Shown here piece by piece: positions 26,385 through 36,028 of a stretch of DNA of 52,813 nucleotides (the first letter of the stretch is position 1; every line of letters begins with the position of its first letter). The notes under the pieces were generated by a model. It made no database searches and was not told where the DNA came from. It saw nothing but the letters and a program-made list of their open reading frames with translations. Source of the stretch: Burkholderiales bacterium (GTDB lineage Bacteria; Pseudomonadota; Gammaproteobacteria; Burkholderiales; JAHFRG01); assembly GCA_035518095.1 (NCBI GenBank), contig DATIXX010000036.1, positions 1 through 52,813 on the forward strand, read 5' to 3'. The position numbers and the translations under genes are program-made.

Positions 26385-27943
26385 GCGTGCGCCCCGGCGG
26401 TTTCGTAGTGGTAGGCGCCGGTTCCCAGACTGCTCGGACCGAGCCGCGCGTACTTGAGCATGAGGTAAAGTTCTACGATCAGCAAAAATGTATAGAAGAA
26501 AATAAACCCTCCGAGGCTGAAATAAACGTGGTCCGCTGGAAGGTTGGAACTGCTCAGGAAAGTCGGCAGCACCTCAGAGATGGTCCATGGCTGGCGACCG
26601 TATTCCGCGACAACCCAGCCCAACTCGGCCGCTATCCACGGCAATGGGATGGAGCACAGCGCAACTATCAGCAGCCAGGTTTGGTGCTGAACATCCCGTC
26701 TCGCGCAAAAATAGAACGCGCACGAAAAGATGAGCAAGAAAAGCATCCCTAGCCCGACCATGAAGCGGAACGCCCAGAACACCGGCCACACCTTCGGGAT
26801 GGTGTCGTCTGCGGCCATAAGCTTTTGTTCTAGAGTCGCATCCACCACATTTGGCGTGTATTTCTTGAGCAGCAGAGCGTAACCCAAATCATCCTTGTGC
26901 TTGTTAAAGGTATCCAGTACCTCCCGGCTGTTGTCCCCGTTGCGCAGCTTTTGCAACGCACCATAGGCGACGATGCCGCTGTTTATGCGCTTCAAATGAT
27001 TCGCCTTGAGATCTTTTATCCCAAGCACTTTTTCATCCACCGAGTGGGTCGCTAGCAAGCCCAGCAGATAAGGAATATGAATTGCATCATTCGTTCGCTC
27101 CGTTTTGTCATCCGGGAACCCGAACAGCGTGAACGAGGCGGGAGGTTTCTGAGTTTCCCATTCTGCTTCAATTGCCGCAAGTTTGACTTTCTGCACTTCG
27201 CCGACGGTGTAACCGCTCGAATCACCAAGCACCAGGACCGACAAAGTGGACGCAAGCCCGAAGCCGGCGGCCACGGCGAAGGAACGCAACGCAAAACCGG
27301 TGTCACGCTTTTTGAGCAGGTAATAGCTGGAGACGCCGAGCACGAACATCGAGGCGGTGACATAACCCGCTGCAACCGTGTGCACGAATTTCACTCCGGC
27401 CACAGGATTATAGAAGAGCTGCGAGAAGCTCACTAATTCCATACGCATGGTTTCGTAATTGAATTGGGCGCCGACCGGGTTTTGCATCCAGGCATTGGCA
27501 ATCAATATCCACAACGCCGAGAGATTGGAGCCCAGCGCCACCAGGAAGGTCACCGCTAGGTGCTGCCTCTTGCTTAGCTTTTGCCAACCGAAGAAAAACA
27601 ATCCCACGAAGGTGGATTCGAGGAAAAAGGCCATCAGACCCTCGATTGCAAGCGGCGCGCCAAAGATGTCACCGACGTAATGCGAGTAATATGCCCAGTT
27701 GGTGCCGAACTGGAATTCCATGGTAAGGCCGGTGGCGACCCCCATCGCGAAGTTGATGCCGAACAGCTTGCCCCAGAACTTGGTCATGTCGCGGTAAATC
27801 TGCTTGCCGGTCATCACGTAAACGGATTCCATGATGACCAGGATCCACGACAAACCGAGCGTCAGCGGTACGAACAGAAAATGGTAAAGAGCGGTGACCG
27901 CAAACTGCAGCCGCGATAATTCAACGACCTCAGGGCTCGGCAT
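26381..27943 (-). CDS. cydA: Cytochrome bd ubiquinol oxidase subunit I
   Basis: I choose the ATG at 27943 ([14 protein letters not shown]) because AAGGA lies eight bases upstream; longer frames would run through cydP. The 520-residue subunit carries haems b558, b595 and d and the quinol site. Visible are His21 in [29 protein letters not shown], and the Q-loop [16 protein letters not shown] with the quinol-linked Lys and Glu. The Q-loop is followed by about 60 residues before the next helix, which suggests the E. coli-like long form. It overlaps cydP by 14 bases. Confidence 0.95.
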   Translation of the reverse strand: MPSPEVVELSRLQFAVTALYHFLFVPLTLGLSWILVIMESVYVMTGKQIYRDMTKFWGKLFGINFAMGVATGLTMEFQFGTNWAYYSHYVGDIFGAPLAIEGLMAFFLESTFVGLFFFGWQKLSKRQHLAVTFLVALGSNLSALWILIANAWMQNPVGAQFNYETMRMELVSFSQLFYNPVAGVKFVHTVAAGYVTASMFVLGVSSYYLLKKRDTGFALRSFAVAAGFGLASTLSVLVLGDSSGYTVGEVQKVKLAAIEAEWETQKPPASFTLFGFPDDKTERTNDAIHIPYLLGLLATHSVDEKVLGIKDLKANHLKRINSGIVAYGALQKLRNGDNSREVLDTFNKHKDDLGYALLLKKYTPNVVDATLEQKLMAADDTIPKVWPVFWAFRFMVGLGMLFLLIFSCAFYFCARRDVQHQTWLLIVALCSIPLPWIAAELGWVVAEYGRQPWTISEVLPTFLSSSNLPADHVYFSLGGFIFFYTFLLIVELYLMLKYARLGPSSLGTGAYHYETAGAHA

Positions 27944-28136
27944 GATTCGCATCCTTATGGACGTGGGGCGCGCTAAGCAAGGTATTTCCCACGCGGGCGG
28001 CATCAAGATTTTTATCCGGCGGACTGGAAAACCAGGCGAGCCAAATGAGGTACAGCGCAATTGCCTTGATTACCAGCATGAGCGTGATATCGCGCCCGAG
28101 AGGGGAGATGCGCAGCCGTGCTCGTCGTTGGCTCAT
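27930..28136 (-). CDS. cydP: Small cytochrome bd-associated protein CydP
   Basis: This 68-residue protein has one membrane helix (about 15-36). Its sequence, [20 protein letters not shown] followed by AWFSSPP, fits the CydP family of short proteins encoded directly before cydA in beta- and gammaproteobacteria. Its end overlaps the cydA start by 14 bases. The assignment rests on the R-D-x3-M-L-x2-K pattern and the position. Confidence 0.8.
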   Translation of the reverse strand: MSQRRARLRISPLGRDITLMLVIKAIALYLIWLAWFSSPPDKNLDAARVGNTLLSAPHVHKDANHAEP

Positions 28137-28177
28137 GTCCGGATTAAATACAGCAGGGCAAGTTTAATTGCTGCTCG

Positions 28178-28594
28178 TTAATGATACATCTTTTTTAAAT
28201 TGTCAAAGCCCGCCTGATAAATCCCCTGAATTACCTTTATCGCCTCCTCGGCTTTTACGCCTTTTGGTTCGAATTTGCTGGACCATTCGACCGTCGAGGT
28301 CCCGTCGCCGTTGTCCTTGACCCTGATCTCGGCAATATAACCGTCGACCGGTAGCGGGCTATCGGTTATCGAATAGCGGTAAAGCTTCTCCTTCTTGTTA
28401 ATATGTTCCAGACGCTCGACGATACTGCCTCCCCCGACCAAACTCAGTTTGCGCGTTGAACCCTTGCTTTCACCGTCGGATATGCACTTTTCGACCGCGG
28501 GGTGCCAATCTCCCAGCGCGCCGAAGCGGCCTATGGCATCCCACAATATATTTGCCGGAACGACGAGCTTGGTTTCCATTCTGACCTTTGCCAT
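28178..28594 (-). CDS. SRPBCC-family protein
   Basis: This 138-residue protein looks like a START/polyketide-cyclase (SRPBCC) fold: KVRMETKLVVPANILWDAIG at the N-terminus, then GALGDWHPAVEKC, a GGGSIVERL strand, YRYSITDSPLPV and a C-terminal helix ending in LKKMYH. The fold binds hydrophobic ligands in a deep pocket. It is encoded 41 bases before cydP on the same strand and may lead the cytochrome bd operon. The ligand is unknown. Confidence 0.82.
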   Translation of the reverse strand: MAKVRMETKLVVPANILWDAIGRFGALGDWHPAVEKCISDGESKGSTRKLSLVGGGSIVERLEHINKKEKLYRYSITDSPLPVDGYIAEIRVKDNGDGTSTVEWSSKFEPKGVKAEEAIKVIQGIYQAGFDNLKKMYH

Positions 28595-28675
28595 GATGGG
28601 CTCCTTGTGTATTGACGGCGGATGGTCTATTTTCCCCCAAAACCGAGCAGCAAGCCAAATCGTAATTAGCAGCGG

Positions 28676-28703
28676 CTTGAAACAGCGGGCTAAAGCCCCA
28701 TTT
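28676..28703 (+). promoter_or_regulatory. Sigma-32 (RpoH) heat-shock promoter of clpB
   Basis: CTTGAAA (28676-28682), a 13-base spacer and CCCCATTT (28696-28703) match the sigma-32 consensus (CTTGAAA-N13/14-CCCCATNT) in every specified base. It lies 37 bases before the clpB ATG, as expected for a heat-shock disaggregase. Confidence 0.92.
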
Positions 28704-28740
28704 ACAATTTGGCCAAGCGGTTACAAACCCCGGAGCAATC

Positions 28741-31320
28741 ATGCGATTTGATAAATTTACGACCAAGTTCCAGCAGGCGCTTTCAGACGCGCAAAGCGTG
28801 GCGGTAGGCCATGACAATTCTTATATTGAGCCACAGCACCTGCTGCTGGCATTGCTGGACCAGGGGGATGGTGGTACCGCATCGCTCTTGGCACGCGCCG
28901 GCGTCAGCGTGCCGCCGCTGCGCGCAGCGCTCAAGAAAAGTATTGAGGCCTTACCCAAGGTAGAAGGAACTGCGGGAGAAATCAACGTGTCGCGAGAGCT
29001 CGCCAACGTGCTAAACGTTACCGATAAGGAAGCGCAGAAGCGCGGCGACCAGTTCATCGCTTCCGAGCTTTTCCTGCTGGCGTTGACTCAGGACAAAGGC
29101 GAGACCGGCAAGCTGTTCAAGCAGCATGGGGCAGAACGCAAGCATTTGGAGCAGGCGATCAGCGCGGTTCGCGGTGGCGAGACGGTCGAGAATCCGGAAG
29201 CAGAGGGCAGCCGCGAGGCGTTAAAGAAATATACGCTCGATATCACCGAGCGGGCGCGGCTGGGCAAGCTCGACCCGGTCATCGGACGCGATGACGAAAT
29301 CCGCCGTACCATTCAGGTGCTGCAGCGGCGCACCAAGAACAACCCGGTGTTGATCGGGGAACCCGGCGTAGGCAAGACTGCGATAGTCGAGGGCCTTGCA
29401 CAGCGCATCGTCAACGGCGAGGTGCCCGAGACGCTGAAAAACAAACGCGTACTCGCGCTCGACCTGGCGGCCCTTTTGGCAGGCGCCAAATACCGAGGCG
29501 AGTTCGAAGAACGGCTCAAATCCGTGCTCAAGGAACTGGCGAAAGATGAAGGACGCACCATTGTATTTATCGACGAGCTCCATACCATGGTCGGAGCAGG
29601 CAAGGCGGAAGGCGCGATCGACGCCGGTAATATGCTGAAACCGGCGCTGGCGCGGGGCGAGTTGCATTGCGTAGGCGCGACCACCCTCGACGAATACCGC
29701 AAATACATCGAAAAAGATGCGGCGCTGGAACGGCGTTTCCAGAAAATCATGGTGAACGAACCGACGATGGAGGACACCATCGCCATATTGCGCGGACTTC
29801 AGGAAAAATATGAACTGCATCACGGCGTGGAAATTACCGACCCGGCAATCGTTGCCGCTGCGGAGCTTTCGCAGCGCTACATTACGGACCGCTTTTTGCC
29901 CGACAAGGCGATCGACCTGATAGACGAGGCGGCGGCGCGCATCAAGATGGAAATTGATTCCAAGCCGGAGACAATGGATAAGCTCGAGCGGCGCCTAATC
30001 CAGTTGAAGATCGAGCGCGAAGCAGTGAAGAAAGAAAAAGACGAAGCCTCGAAAAGACGCCTGTCGCTTATTGAAGGCGAGATCAAGAAACTCGAACGGG
30101 AATACGCCGACCTGGAGGAAGTCTGGAAAGCGGAAAAAGCGCAGGTCCAGGGATCGCAGCACATTAAGGAAGAGCTGGAGAAACTCAAGATCGAGATGGA
30201 AGCCGCTAAGCGCAAGGGCGATTGGCAAAAGGTTTCCGAATTGCAGTACGGGCGAATACCGCAGCTCGAGGCACAGCTGAAACAAGCTGACAAATCGGGC
30301 GCCCACAGCGCCAAGCACAAGCTGCTGCGCACCCAGGTCGGCGCCGAGGAAATCGCCGAAGTGGTGTCGCGCGCGACCGGAATTCCGGTTTCGAAAATGA
30401 TGCAGGGCGAGCGCGAAAAACTGCTGCACATGGAACAACGGCTGCATAACCGAGTGGTGGGACAGGACGAGGCCGTAAAGCTGGTTTCCGACGCGATCCG
30501 CCGCTCGCGCGCAGGTCTCGCCGATCCCAGGAGGCCTTATGGATCGTTCCTTTTCCTCGGCCCCACCGGTGTCGGCAAAACCGAATTGTGCAGGGCGCTG
30601 GCGGAATTCCTGTTTGATTCGGAAGACCACCTCATCCGCATAGACATGTCTGAATTCATGGAAAAGCATTCGGTGGCGCGACTGATCGGTGCGCCGCCAG
30701 GGTATGTTGGTTATGAAGAAGGCGGTTACCTTACCGAGGCGGTGCGACGCAAGCCCTATTCGGTGATCCTGCTGGATGAGGTGGAGAAAGCACATCCGGA
30801 CGTGTTCAATGTGCTGCTGCAGGTTCTTGACGACGGACGCATGACCGACGGCCAGGGGCGAACCGTAGATTTCAAGAACACCGTGATTGTGATGACCTCC
30901 AACCTCGGTTCGCAGATGATTCAGCAAATGGCGGGCGATGACTACCAGGTCATCAAGCTTGCCGTGCTTGCCGAAGTCAAGGCCTATTTCCGGCCGGAGT
31001 TCATCAACCGCATCGATGAAGTGGTTGTATTCCACGCACTCGACGAAAAGAACATTAAATCCATCGCCAACATTCAGCTTAAGTATGTTGAAAAGCGTCT
31101 CGCACAGATGGATATCAAGCTTGAGGTCAGCGATTCGGCCTTGGATGAACTCGCCAAAACCGGATTTGATCCGGCATACGGGGCGCGCCCGTTAAAGCGT
31201 GCGATACAGTCCCAGATGGAAAATCCGCTGGCCATGGAAATCCTGGAAGGCCGTTTTGCGCCCAAAGACAAGATCAAAGTGGAATACAAAAACGGCAAGT
31301 TTAGTTTCAGCAAGGTCTGA
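28741..31320 (+). CDS. clpB: ATP-dependent disaggregase ClpB
   Basis: This 859-residue Hsp100 chaperone works with DnaK to pull proteins out of aggregates. In order it has the Clp N-domain (1-145), NBD1 with Walker [14 protein letters not shown] (about 204-216), the coiled-coil middle domain (about 405-525, rich in Glu/Lys/Arg) that distinguishes ClpB from ClpA, NBD2 with [14 protein letters not shown] (about 607), and the C-terminal D2-small domain. Length is standard. A strong sigma-32 promoter precedes it. Confidence 0.97.
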   Translation: MRFDKFTTKFQQALSDAQSVAVGHDNSYIEPQHLLLALLDQGDGGTASLLARAGVSVPPLRAALKKSIEALPKVEGTAGEINVSRELANVLNVTDKEAQKRGDQFIASELFLLALTQDKGETGKLFKQHGAERKHLEQAISAVRGGETVENPEAEGSREALKKYTLDITERARLGKLDPVIGRDDEIRRTIQVLQRRTKNNPVLIGEPGVGKTAIVEGLAQRIVNGEVPETLKNKRVLALDLAALLAGAKYRGEFEERLKSVLKELAKDEGRTIVFIDELHTMVGAGKAEGAIDAGNMLKPALARGELHCVGATTLDEYRKYIEKDAALERRFQKIMVNEPTMEDTIAILRGLQEKYELHHGVEITDPAIVAAAELSQRYITDRFLPDKAIDLIDEAAARIKMEIDSKPETMDKLERRLIQLKIEREAVKKEKDEASKRRLSLIEGEIKKLEREYADLEEVWKAEKAQVQGSQHIKEELEKLKIEMEAAKRKGDWQKVSELQYGRIPQLEAQLKQADKSGAHSAKHKLLRTQVGAEEIAEVVSRATGIPVSKMMQGEREKLLHMEQRLHNRVVGQDEAVKLVSDAIRRSRAGLADPRRPYGSFLFLGPTGVGKTELCRALAEFLFDSEDHLIRIDMSEFMEKHSVARLIGAPPGYVGYEEGGYLTEAVRRKPYSVILLDEVEKAHPDVFNVLLQVLDDGRMTDGQGRTVDFKNTVIVMTSNLGSQMIQQMAGDDYQVIKLAVLAEVKAYFRPEFINRIDEVVVFHALDEKNIKSIANIQLKYVEKRLAQMDIKLEVSDSALDELAKTGFDPAYGARPLKRAIQSQMENPLAMEILEGRFAPKDKIKVEYKNGKFSFSKV

Positions 31321-31376
31321 ATTGCGGCCTGTGCCAGGGGCTATAATCGACAAACCTAAAGTTCTCCGGGCGTTAA

Positions 31377-32414
31377 ATGTTATTTCGTGAATTGAATCAG
31401 GGCAAATGCAAGACCTATTTGCTGGGCTGCGAAACGACCCGCAAAGCGCTGCTAATTGACCCGATACGGGAAAAGACCGACCGTTATTTGGCAACGTTGG
31501 CGTATTTCGGATACCAGCTGGAACTGGTCATCGACACGCATACACACGCCGACCACCGCACGGCAGCGTTTGAGTTGAAGGAACTTACCGGTGCCAAAGT
31601 AGTAATGCACCGCCACGCGCCCGCGCCGCTTGTGGACATGCATGTTCAGGACGGGCAGACCATCGATTGCGGGGAAATGCAGCTACGGGTATTGGCAACG
31701 CCCGGCCATACTCCCGACAGCATGAGTCTGTATTCCGATGGCAGGGTTTTTACCGGAGACACATTGCTGATCCGTGGGACCGGGCGAACCGATTTTCAAG
31801 GCGGCGACGCCGGGATGCAGTACGACAGCATTACCCAAAAACTGTTTGTTTTGCCGGATGACACCCAGGTGTACCCGGCGCACGACTATCGTGGCAACAC
31901 TCAGTCCAGCATCGGCGAAGAAAAGCACCTGAATCCGCGCATTGCCAACCGTTCCAGAACCGAGTATGTGGAATTAATGGCAAAACTCGGTCTGCCCTTG
32001 CCGTCCAAAATCCAGGAAGTGCTTCAACCCAACCAAACCGCGCTCGATGACGATCGTATTGCGTTCCCGACCGTAGCCGAACTCAATCAAGTTCGCCAGC
32101 TGAATGCTAGCGAGGTGCAGGCGTTGGTCAAGGGCGACGCACCACCGCTCATTCTCGATGTGCGGGAGCCCAACGAATACTTCGGCGAGCTGGGGCATAT
32201 TCGCGGCAGCAAGCTGGTTCCGTTAAAGGACCTCGCCAGCCGGGCGAATGAATTCGAGGCGCATAAGAACAAGCATGTGATCGCCATTTGCCGTGCCGGC
32301 GTGCGCAGCACAACCGCGGCGGCGATTCTTACCAGTGTTGGTTTTGAGCAGGTTTCCAATCTTCGCGGCGGAATGCTTGAGTGGGTCGAACAACAACTGC
32401 CGGTTGAGCATTAA
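31377..32414 (+). CDS. Persulfide dioxygenase-rhodanese fusion (ETHE1-like)
   Basis: This 345-residue protein has two domains. Residues 1-240 are a metallo-beta-lactamase domain with THTHADH (54-60), ATPGHTPDS and HDYRG, as in ETHE1 persulfide dioxygenases that oxidise glutathione persulfide to sulfite. Residues 248-345 are a rhodanese with DVREPNEY and active-site Cys305 in CRAGVRS. The fusion would couple sulfur transfer between persulfide, sulfite and thiosulfate. It follows clpB by 56 bases and may have its own promoter. It fits an organism handling sulfide. Confidence 0.88.
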   Translation: MLFRELNQGKCKTYLLGCETTRKALLIDPIREKTDRYLATLAYFGYQLELVIDTHTHADHRTAAFELKELTGAKVVMHRHAPAPLVDMHVQDGQTIDCGEMQLRVLATPGHTPDSMSLYSDGRVFTGDTLLIRGTGRTDFQGGDAGMQYDSITQKLFVLPDDTQVYPAHDYRGNTQSSIGEEKHLNPRIANRSRTEYVELMAKLGLPLPSKIQEVLQPNQTALDDDRIAFPTVAELNQVRQLNASEVQALVKGDAPPLILDVREPNEYFGELGHIRGSKLVPLKDLASRANEFEAHKNKHVIAICRAGVRSTTAAAILTSVGFEQVSNLRGGMLEWVEQQLPVEH

Positions 32415-32554
32415 TGAGTTGTTGCAACTTCGTTGCGGAGGCGATTTATCCCGGGTTACCATCGTGCCCATATTTGTTTTTTATCACATTCCGCATTCTC
32501 GACTCTGTTTCCCCGTTCGGGCTGTGATGTTTTGCTGCGGTTCTGGCAACCACG

Positions 32555-33286
32555 TCAAGTGATTGCGTCCAGAATATCTTCAAGCATTGCAGCGAGCAGC
32601 AGTCTGCCTTTTTGCTTGCTGGCAAGGGTCGGGTCGCCGTAGACGCCGTCCGGCGAGTAATTTGGATGCGATTTGTCGTTTCGCACCAATGCTCCAGCTT
32701 GCATCTCGCGTCCAGCCCAGGAGCGGGCCCGCCTCATGTTTACTTTATGCGGTGCAACCACGAGCATGATTGAGGTTTCCGGTTCATCGGCATGACTGCC
32801 GCGAGCTTGTTGCCCAATTTTCTTAAAGACTTCAAGATAGCGCCGGCCCCGGTACACATTGGCAAGTTTAATTTGTCGACCGGTGCGCACGACCGCGTTT
32901 TCTAGAGCAGCAATGGTGCTAATCCCTGTGTTTAAAATGAGCGCGGATTTGATGCCGCTGCTGAAAATGTTCCTTAACGTTTCTTCCGCCAATTTTTCAA
33001 ACGTTGCGCGGCTCAGACTGCAGCTGCCCGGATAATCGGCAAAGGCCGGATAATGGCCGTAGCTCAGTGTCGGCCAAACCAGTACGTCGGCTTTTTCAAT
33101 GAGTCGGGAAGCCAACCATTCCGCTTGCAATTGATCAGCATTGAGCGGCAGATGCGGACCGTGCGCTTTGGCGGCTGCTCCGACAGGCAGAATCGCGGGC
33201 GCGCCGCAATGAATGCGTTTCTCGACTTCGGGCCAACTGAGATTTGCAACCCATGCGCCCCGCGGTTTGGCTGTATGATCTGCCAT
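32555..33286 (-). CDS. Creatininase-family protein with altered metal site
   Basis: This 243-residue protein has the creatininase fold signatures HGPHLPLNADQ (42-52), PTLSYGHYPAFADYPG (72-87) and HADEPETS (165-172). The metal site is changed. The Glu of the usual E-Q-H-G is Lys40-Ala41-His42-Gly, and the usual N-G-H-x-x-N segment is NTGIST (119-124). It may be inactive as an amidohydrolase or use another metal set. It is convergent with the persulfide dioxygenase gene and divergent from a methyltransferase gene 31 bases away. Substrate unknown. Confidence 0.75.
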   Translation of the reverse strand: MADHTAKPRGAWVANLSWPEVEKRIHCGAPAILPVGAAAKAHGPHLPLNADQLQAEWLASRLIEKADVLVWPTLSYGHYPAFADYPGSCSLSRATFEKLAEETLRNIFSSGIKSALILNTGISTIAALENAVVRTGRQIKLANVYRGRRYLEVFKKIGQQARGSHADEPETSIMLVVAPHKVNMRRARSWAGREMQAGALVRNDKSHPNYSPDGVYGDPTLASKQKGRLLLAAMLEDILDAIT

Positions 33287-33317
33287 GAGGAGAAATTCTG
33301 GTGGAGACTAGCGCGTT

Positions 33318-33848
33318 ATGCAATCGCAACATGACTTGACGGCACCTTCCGACTGGGTGTGCCGCTTTGTCAAATTGATTCCAGCAGGGGGACGGGTGCT
33401 CGATTTGGCCTGCGGAATGGGCCGACACGCGCGCATGCTCGCCGGCTTGGGATATCGCGTCGAAGCCGTGGACAGGGATGAATCGTATTTGCGGGTTGTG
33501 CGCGATGTGGACGGAGTTTCGGTTCGTTGCGCGGATCTGGAGGCTGGCCCGTGGCCTTACAAAAACCCGCGCTTTGCCGGAATTATTGTATGCAATTATC
33601 TGCACCGCCCACTATTCCCACACCTGTTGGCAGCTTTGGGGCGCAATGGAGTACTGATATATGAAACCTTCGCTGCGGGCAACGAACGTTTTGGCAAGCC
33701 GACTAACCCGGATTATTTGCTCAAACCCGGCGAATTGCTGGAGGTGGTGCGCGGTCGATTGCGCGTAATTGCCTATGAAGACGTAGTTGTCGCGCAGCCC
33801 AGACGCGCATTAGTGCAGCGAATCTGCGCGGTGCGCGATAACGCTTAA
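33318..33848 (+). CDS. Class I SAM-dependent methyltransferase
   Basis: This 176-residue protein has SAM-binding motif I VLDLACGMGRHARML (27-41), an acidic motif II VEAVDRDE and the segment IIVCNYLHRPLFP. It resembles the TehB/UbiE-like group of small methyltransferases. The substrate is not predictable. It is divergent from the creatininase-like gene and lies 54 bases before dapA. Confidence 0.8.
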   Translation: MQSQHDLTAPSDWVCRFVKLIPAGGRVLDLACGMGRHARMLAGLGYRVEAVDRDESYLRVVRDVDGVSVRCADLEAGPWPYKNPRFAGIIVCNYLHRPLFPHLLAALGRNGVLIYETFAAGNERFGKPTNPDYLLKPGELLEVVRGRLRVIAYEDVVVAQPRRALVQRICAVRDNA

Positions 33849-33874
33849 GAAGCAGTGCGAATTTAAGGTAAAAT
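33845..33874 (+). promoter_or_regulatory. Possible sigma-70 promoter of dapA
   Basis: TTAAGA (33845-33850), an 18-base spacer and TAAAAT (33869-33874) lie 28 bases before the dapA ATG. The -35 overlaps the methyltransferase stop. It is a moderate match only. Confidence 0.4.
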
Positions 33875-33902
33875 ACCGTCTCTAGTTATCAGGTAATAGG
33901 CA

Positions 33903-34781
33903 ATGCTCAAAGGTAGTTTGGTGGCGATTGTCACCCCTATGGCGGAGGACGGCGGCCTCGATTTTCCGCGATTGCGCGCCTTGGTGGACTGGCATATACG
34001 CGAAGGCACGGACGGCATCGCGGTGGTCGGCACAACCGGCGAATCGCCGACGGTGGACATCGAAGAACACTGTGAGCTTATCCGCGTCGTGGTCGAACAT
34101 GCGAAAAAACGCATTCCGGTGATTGCTGGTACCGGAGCCAATTCCACCAGCGAAGCGATCGAGCTTACCCGCTACGCCAAAAAAGTTGGCGCCGACTACT
34201 GTCTCTCAGTAGTACCGTACTACAACAAGCCGACGCAGGAAGGTTTATACCGCCATTTCAGGTTGATTGCAGAAAGCGTGGATATCCCGCAAATACTCTA
34301 CAACGTGCCGGGCAGAACTGCTTGCGATTTGCAGAATCAAACGGTGTTGAGGCTGGCACAAGTGCAAAACATTGTCGGCATCAAGGACGCCACCGGAAGC
34401 ATCGATCGCAGCAGCGATCTGGTGCGGCAGGCGCCGCAAAATTTTGCGGTGTACGACGGCAACGACGCAAGTGCTTTGGCGCTGATGCTGCTGGGCGGGC
34501 AGGGGGTAATTTCGGTCACCGCGAATGTCGCGCCCAAACTCGTGCACGAGATGTGTAACGCGGCGTTCAAAGGCGATGTTGCGACGGCTCGCGGCATCAA
34601 CAACAAGCTTTTTGAATTGCACAAGAATCTGTTTGTCGAGGCCAATCCGATACCGGTGAAATGGGCGCTTGCACGAATGGGATTGATCGGGCCAGGCATA
34701 CGCCTTCCAATGACACCGCTTTCGCCGGCTCATTATGAGACAGTAACTGCCGCAATGCGCCAGGCGGGAATAAACGCGTAA
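33903..34781 (+). CDS. dapA: 4-hydroxy-tetrahydrodipicolinate synthase
   Basis: This 292-residue TIM-barrel enzyme condenses pyruvate with aspartate semialdehyde in lysine and diaminopimelate synthesis. Visible features are the GTTGESPT loop (about 43-50), the active-site Tyr in [17 protein letters not shown] and the Schiff-base Lys in IVGIKDATG (about 161). bamC follows after 26 bases, an arrangement also known in E. coli (dapA-bamC). Confidence 0.96.
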   Translation: MLKGSLVAIVTPMAEDGGLDFPRLRALVDWHIREGTDGIAVVGTTGESPTVDIEEHCELIRVVVEHAKKRIPVIAGTGANSTSEAIELTRYAKKVGADYCLSVVPYYNKPTQEGLYRHFRLIAESVDIPQILYNVPGRTACDLQNQTVLRLAQVQNIVGIKDATGSIDRSSDLVRQAPQNFAVYDGNDASALALMLLGGQGVISVTANVAPKLVHEMCNAAFKGDVATARGINNKLFELHKNLFVEANPIPVKWALARMGLIGPGIRLPMTPLSPAHYETVTAAMRQAGINA

Positions 34782-34807
34782 AGCCGGGTAGACAGGTCGA
34801 TGAAAAC

Positions 34808-35932
34808 ATGAGGAGGATCGCAAAGCACGTACTGCCGATGCTGGTTGTCGCGCTGGCGCTGGGCGCCTGCGACTCGATTCCTTTCTTAAAAAAGGACGAG
34901 TACAAGTCGGCAAAGCAAGGGAAGCCGCTCGATGTTCCGCCTGATCTTACTACGCCCGGAGAAAACGAGCGCAATGCCGAGGGCCAGGCGCAGAACATCA
35001 CCACTTTCTCCGAATTTAGCAAGGAAAAAACTCCGCAGGCCGGCGTAGAAGAAGCGAAGGTGCTGCCGGTGTTCGACAAGAAACTGCGCGTTGAGCGCGA
35101 TGGTAACCAGCGCTGGCTGGTAGTGCCCGAAAGTCCGGATAAAGTCTGGCCCGTCGTCAAGCAGTTCTGGCTGGATAACGGTTATGAGCTTAAGACTGAA
35201 ATGCCTGAAGCCGGCGTAATGGAAACCGATTGGGCGGAATACCGGGTGAAAGTGCCTGAGGGGGGAATCCGCGGTTTGATTAACAAGGTGCTAACCACGG
35301 TAACCTCGACTTCGCAACGCAACAAGTTCCGCACGCGTCTTGAGCGCGGAAACGATCCTAATACCACGGAGATTTTTATCAGCCACTACAGCATGGCCGA
35401 AGTGTACGAGAACGAATACGAGGACCACACGATCTGGCAGCCGAGCCCGCCGGATCCTCAGCTCGATGCAGAAATGCTGTCTAGGCTGATGGTGCGCTTT
35501 GGGACTAAAGAAGAACAGGCTAAAGAACTTGTGGAGGCTGCTCCCGCGACTAACCGCGCCAGCCTAAGCAAAATGTCGGATGGCACCGGGTCATTGTCGA
35601 TCAACGATGGCTTTGACCACGCCTGGCGGCGCGTCGGGTTAGCGCTCGACCGCGTGGGCTTCGCTGTGGAAGATCGCGACCGCTCCCAGGGCGTTTACTT
35701 CGTGAGTTACGCGGATCCGGAGGCCAGTGATTATCACAAGAAAGGATGGCTGGATAAACTGGCGTTTTGGAAGTCGGATGAGAAGAAAAATCCTAAAAGC
35801 AAAAGCTACCGCATCCTGGTGCGAAGCGAGGGAGACCAAAGCCGAGTCAATGTGCTGGACAGCGACGGCCTTCCGGATTCATCCGATACAGCCAATCGAA
35901 TTTTGACATTGCTGTATGAACAATTGAAATGA
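34808..35932 (+). CDS. bamC: Outer-membrane assembly lipoprotein BamC
   Basis: This 374-residue lipoprotein has its lipobox at ALGAC (Cys21), then the conserved unstructured BamC segment (DEYKSAKQGKPLDVPPDLTT, about residues 31-50). Two helix-grip domains follow, about 95-200 and 250-370 (the second contains VGLALDRVGFAVEDRDRSQG). It is a subunit of the BAM complex that inserts beta-barrel proteins. It follows dapA as in other proteobacteria, which supports the call. Confidence 0.92.
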   Translation: MRRIAKHVLPMLVVALALGACDSIPFLKKDEYKSAKQGKPLDVPPDLTTPGENERNAEGQAQNITTFSEFSKEKTPQAGVEEAKVLPVFDKKLRVERDGNQRWLVVPESPDKVWPVVKQFWLDNGYELKTEMPEAGVMETDWAEYRVKVPEGGIRGLINKVLTTVTSTSQRNKFRTRLERGNDPNTTEIFISHYSMAEVYENEYEDHTIWQPSPPDPQLDAEMLSRLMVRFGTKEEQAKELVEAAPATNRASLSKMSDGTGSLSINDGFDHAWRRVGLALDRVGFAVEDRDRSQGVYFVSYADPEASDYHKKGWLDKLAFWKSDEKKNPKSKSYRILVRSEGDQSRVNVLDSDGLPDSSDTANRILTLLYEQLK

Positions 35933-35947
35933 GGTGCAACATGAATG

Positions 35948-36023
35948 GTGAAACGTGAAAAGAGTCGCGTGTCGCGGGTTCGGCTTTGATTCGACGCTTC
36001 ACGTCTTACAGTTCACGTTTCAC
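35948..36023. repeat. Inverted repeat after bamC
   Basis: GTGAAACGTGAA (35948-35959) and TTCACGTTTCAC (36012-36023) are perfect 12-base complements around 52 bases that contain further TTCACG-type pieces. They fill the bamC-MBL gap and end just before the next start. It could be a transcript-end structure or a copy of an interspersed repeat. Confidence 0.6.
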
Positions 36024-36028
36024 AGTTC

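Noticed and set aside
29995..31035. A long minus-strand open frame (346 codons) opposite clpB
   Set aside because: It is antisense to the strongly conserved clpB coding region, has low-complexity Phe/Leu/His-rich content and no recognisable family. It is a by-product of clpB codon usage. The same reasoning removes the antisense frames at 709-1455, 20431-21282 and 22313-23236.
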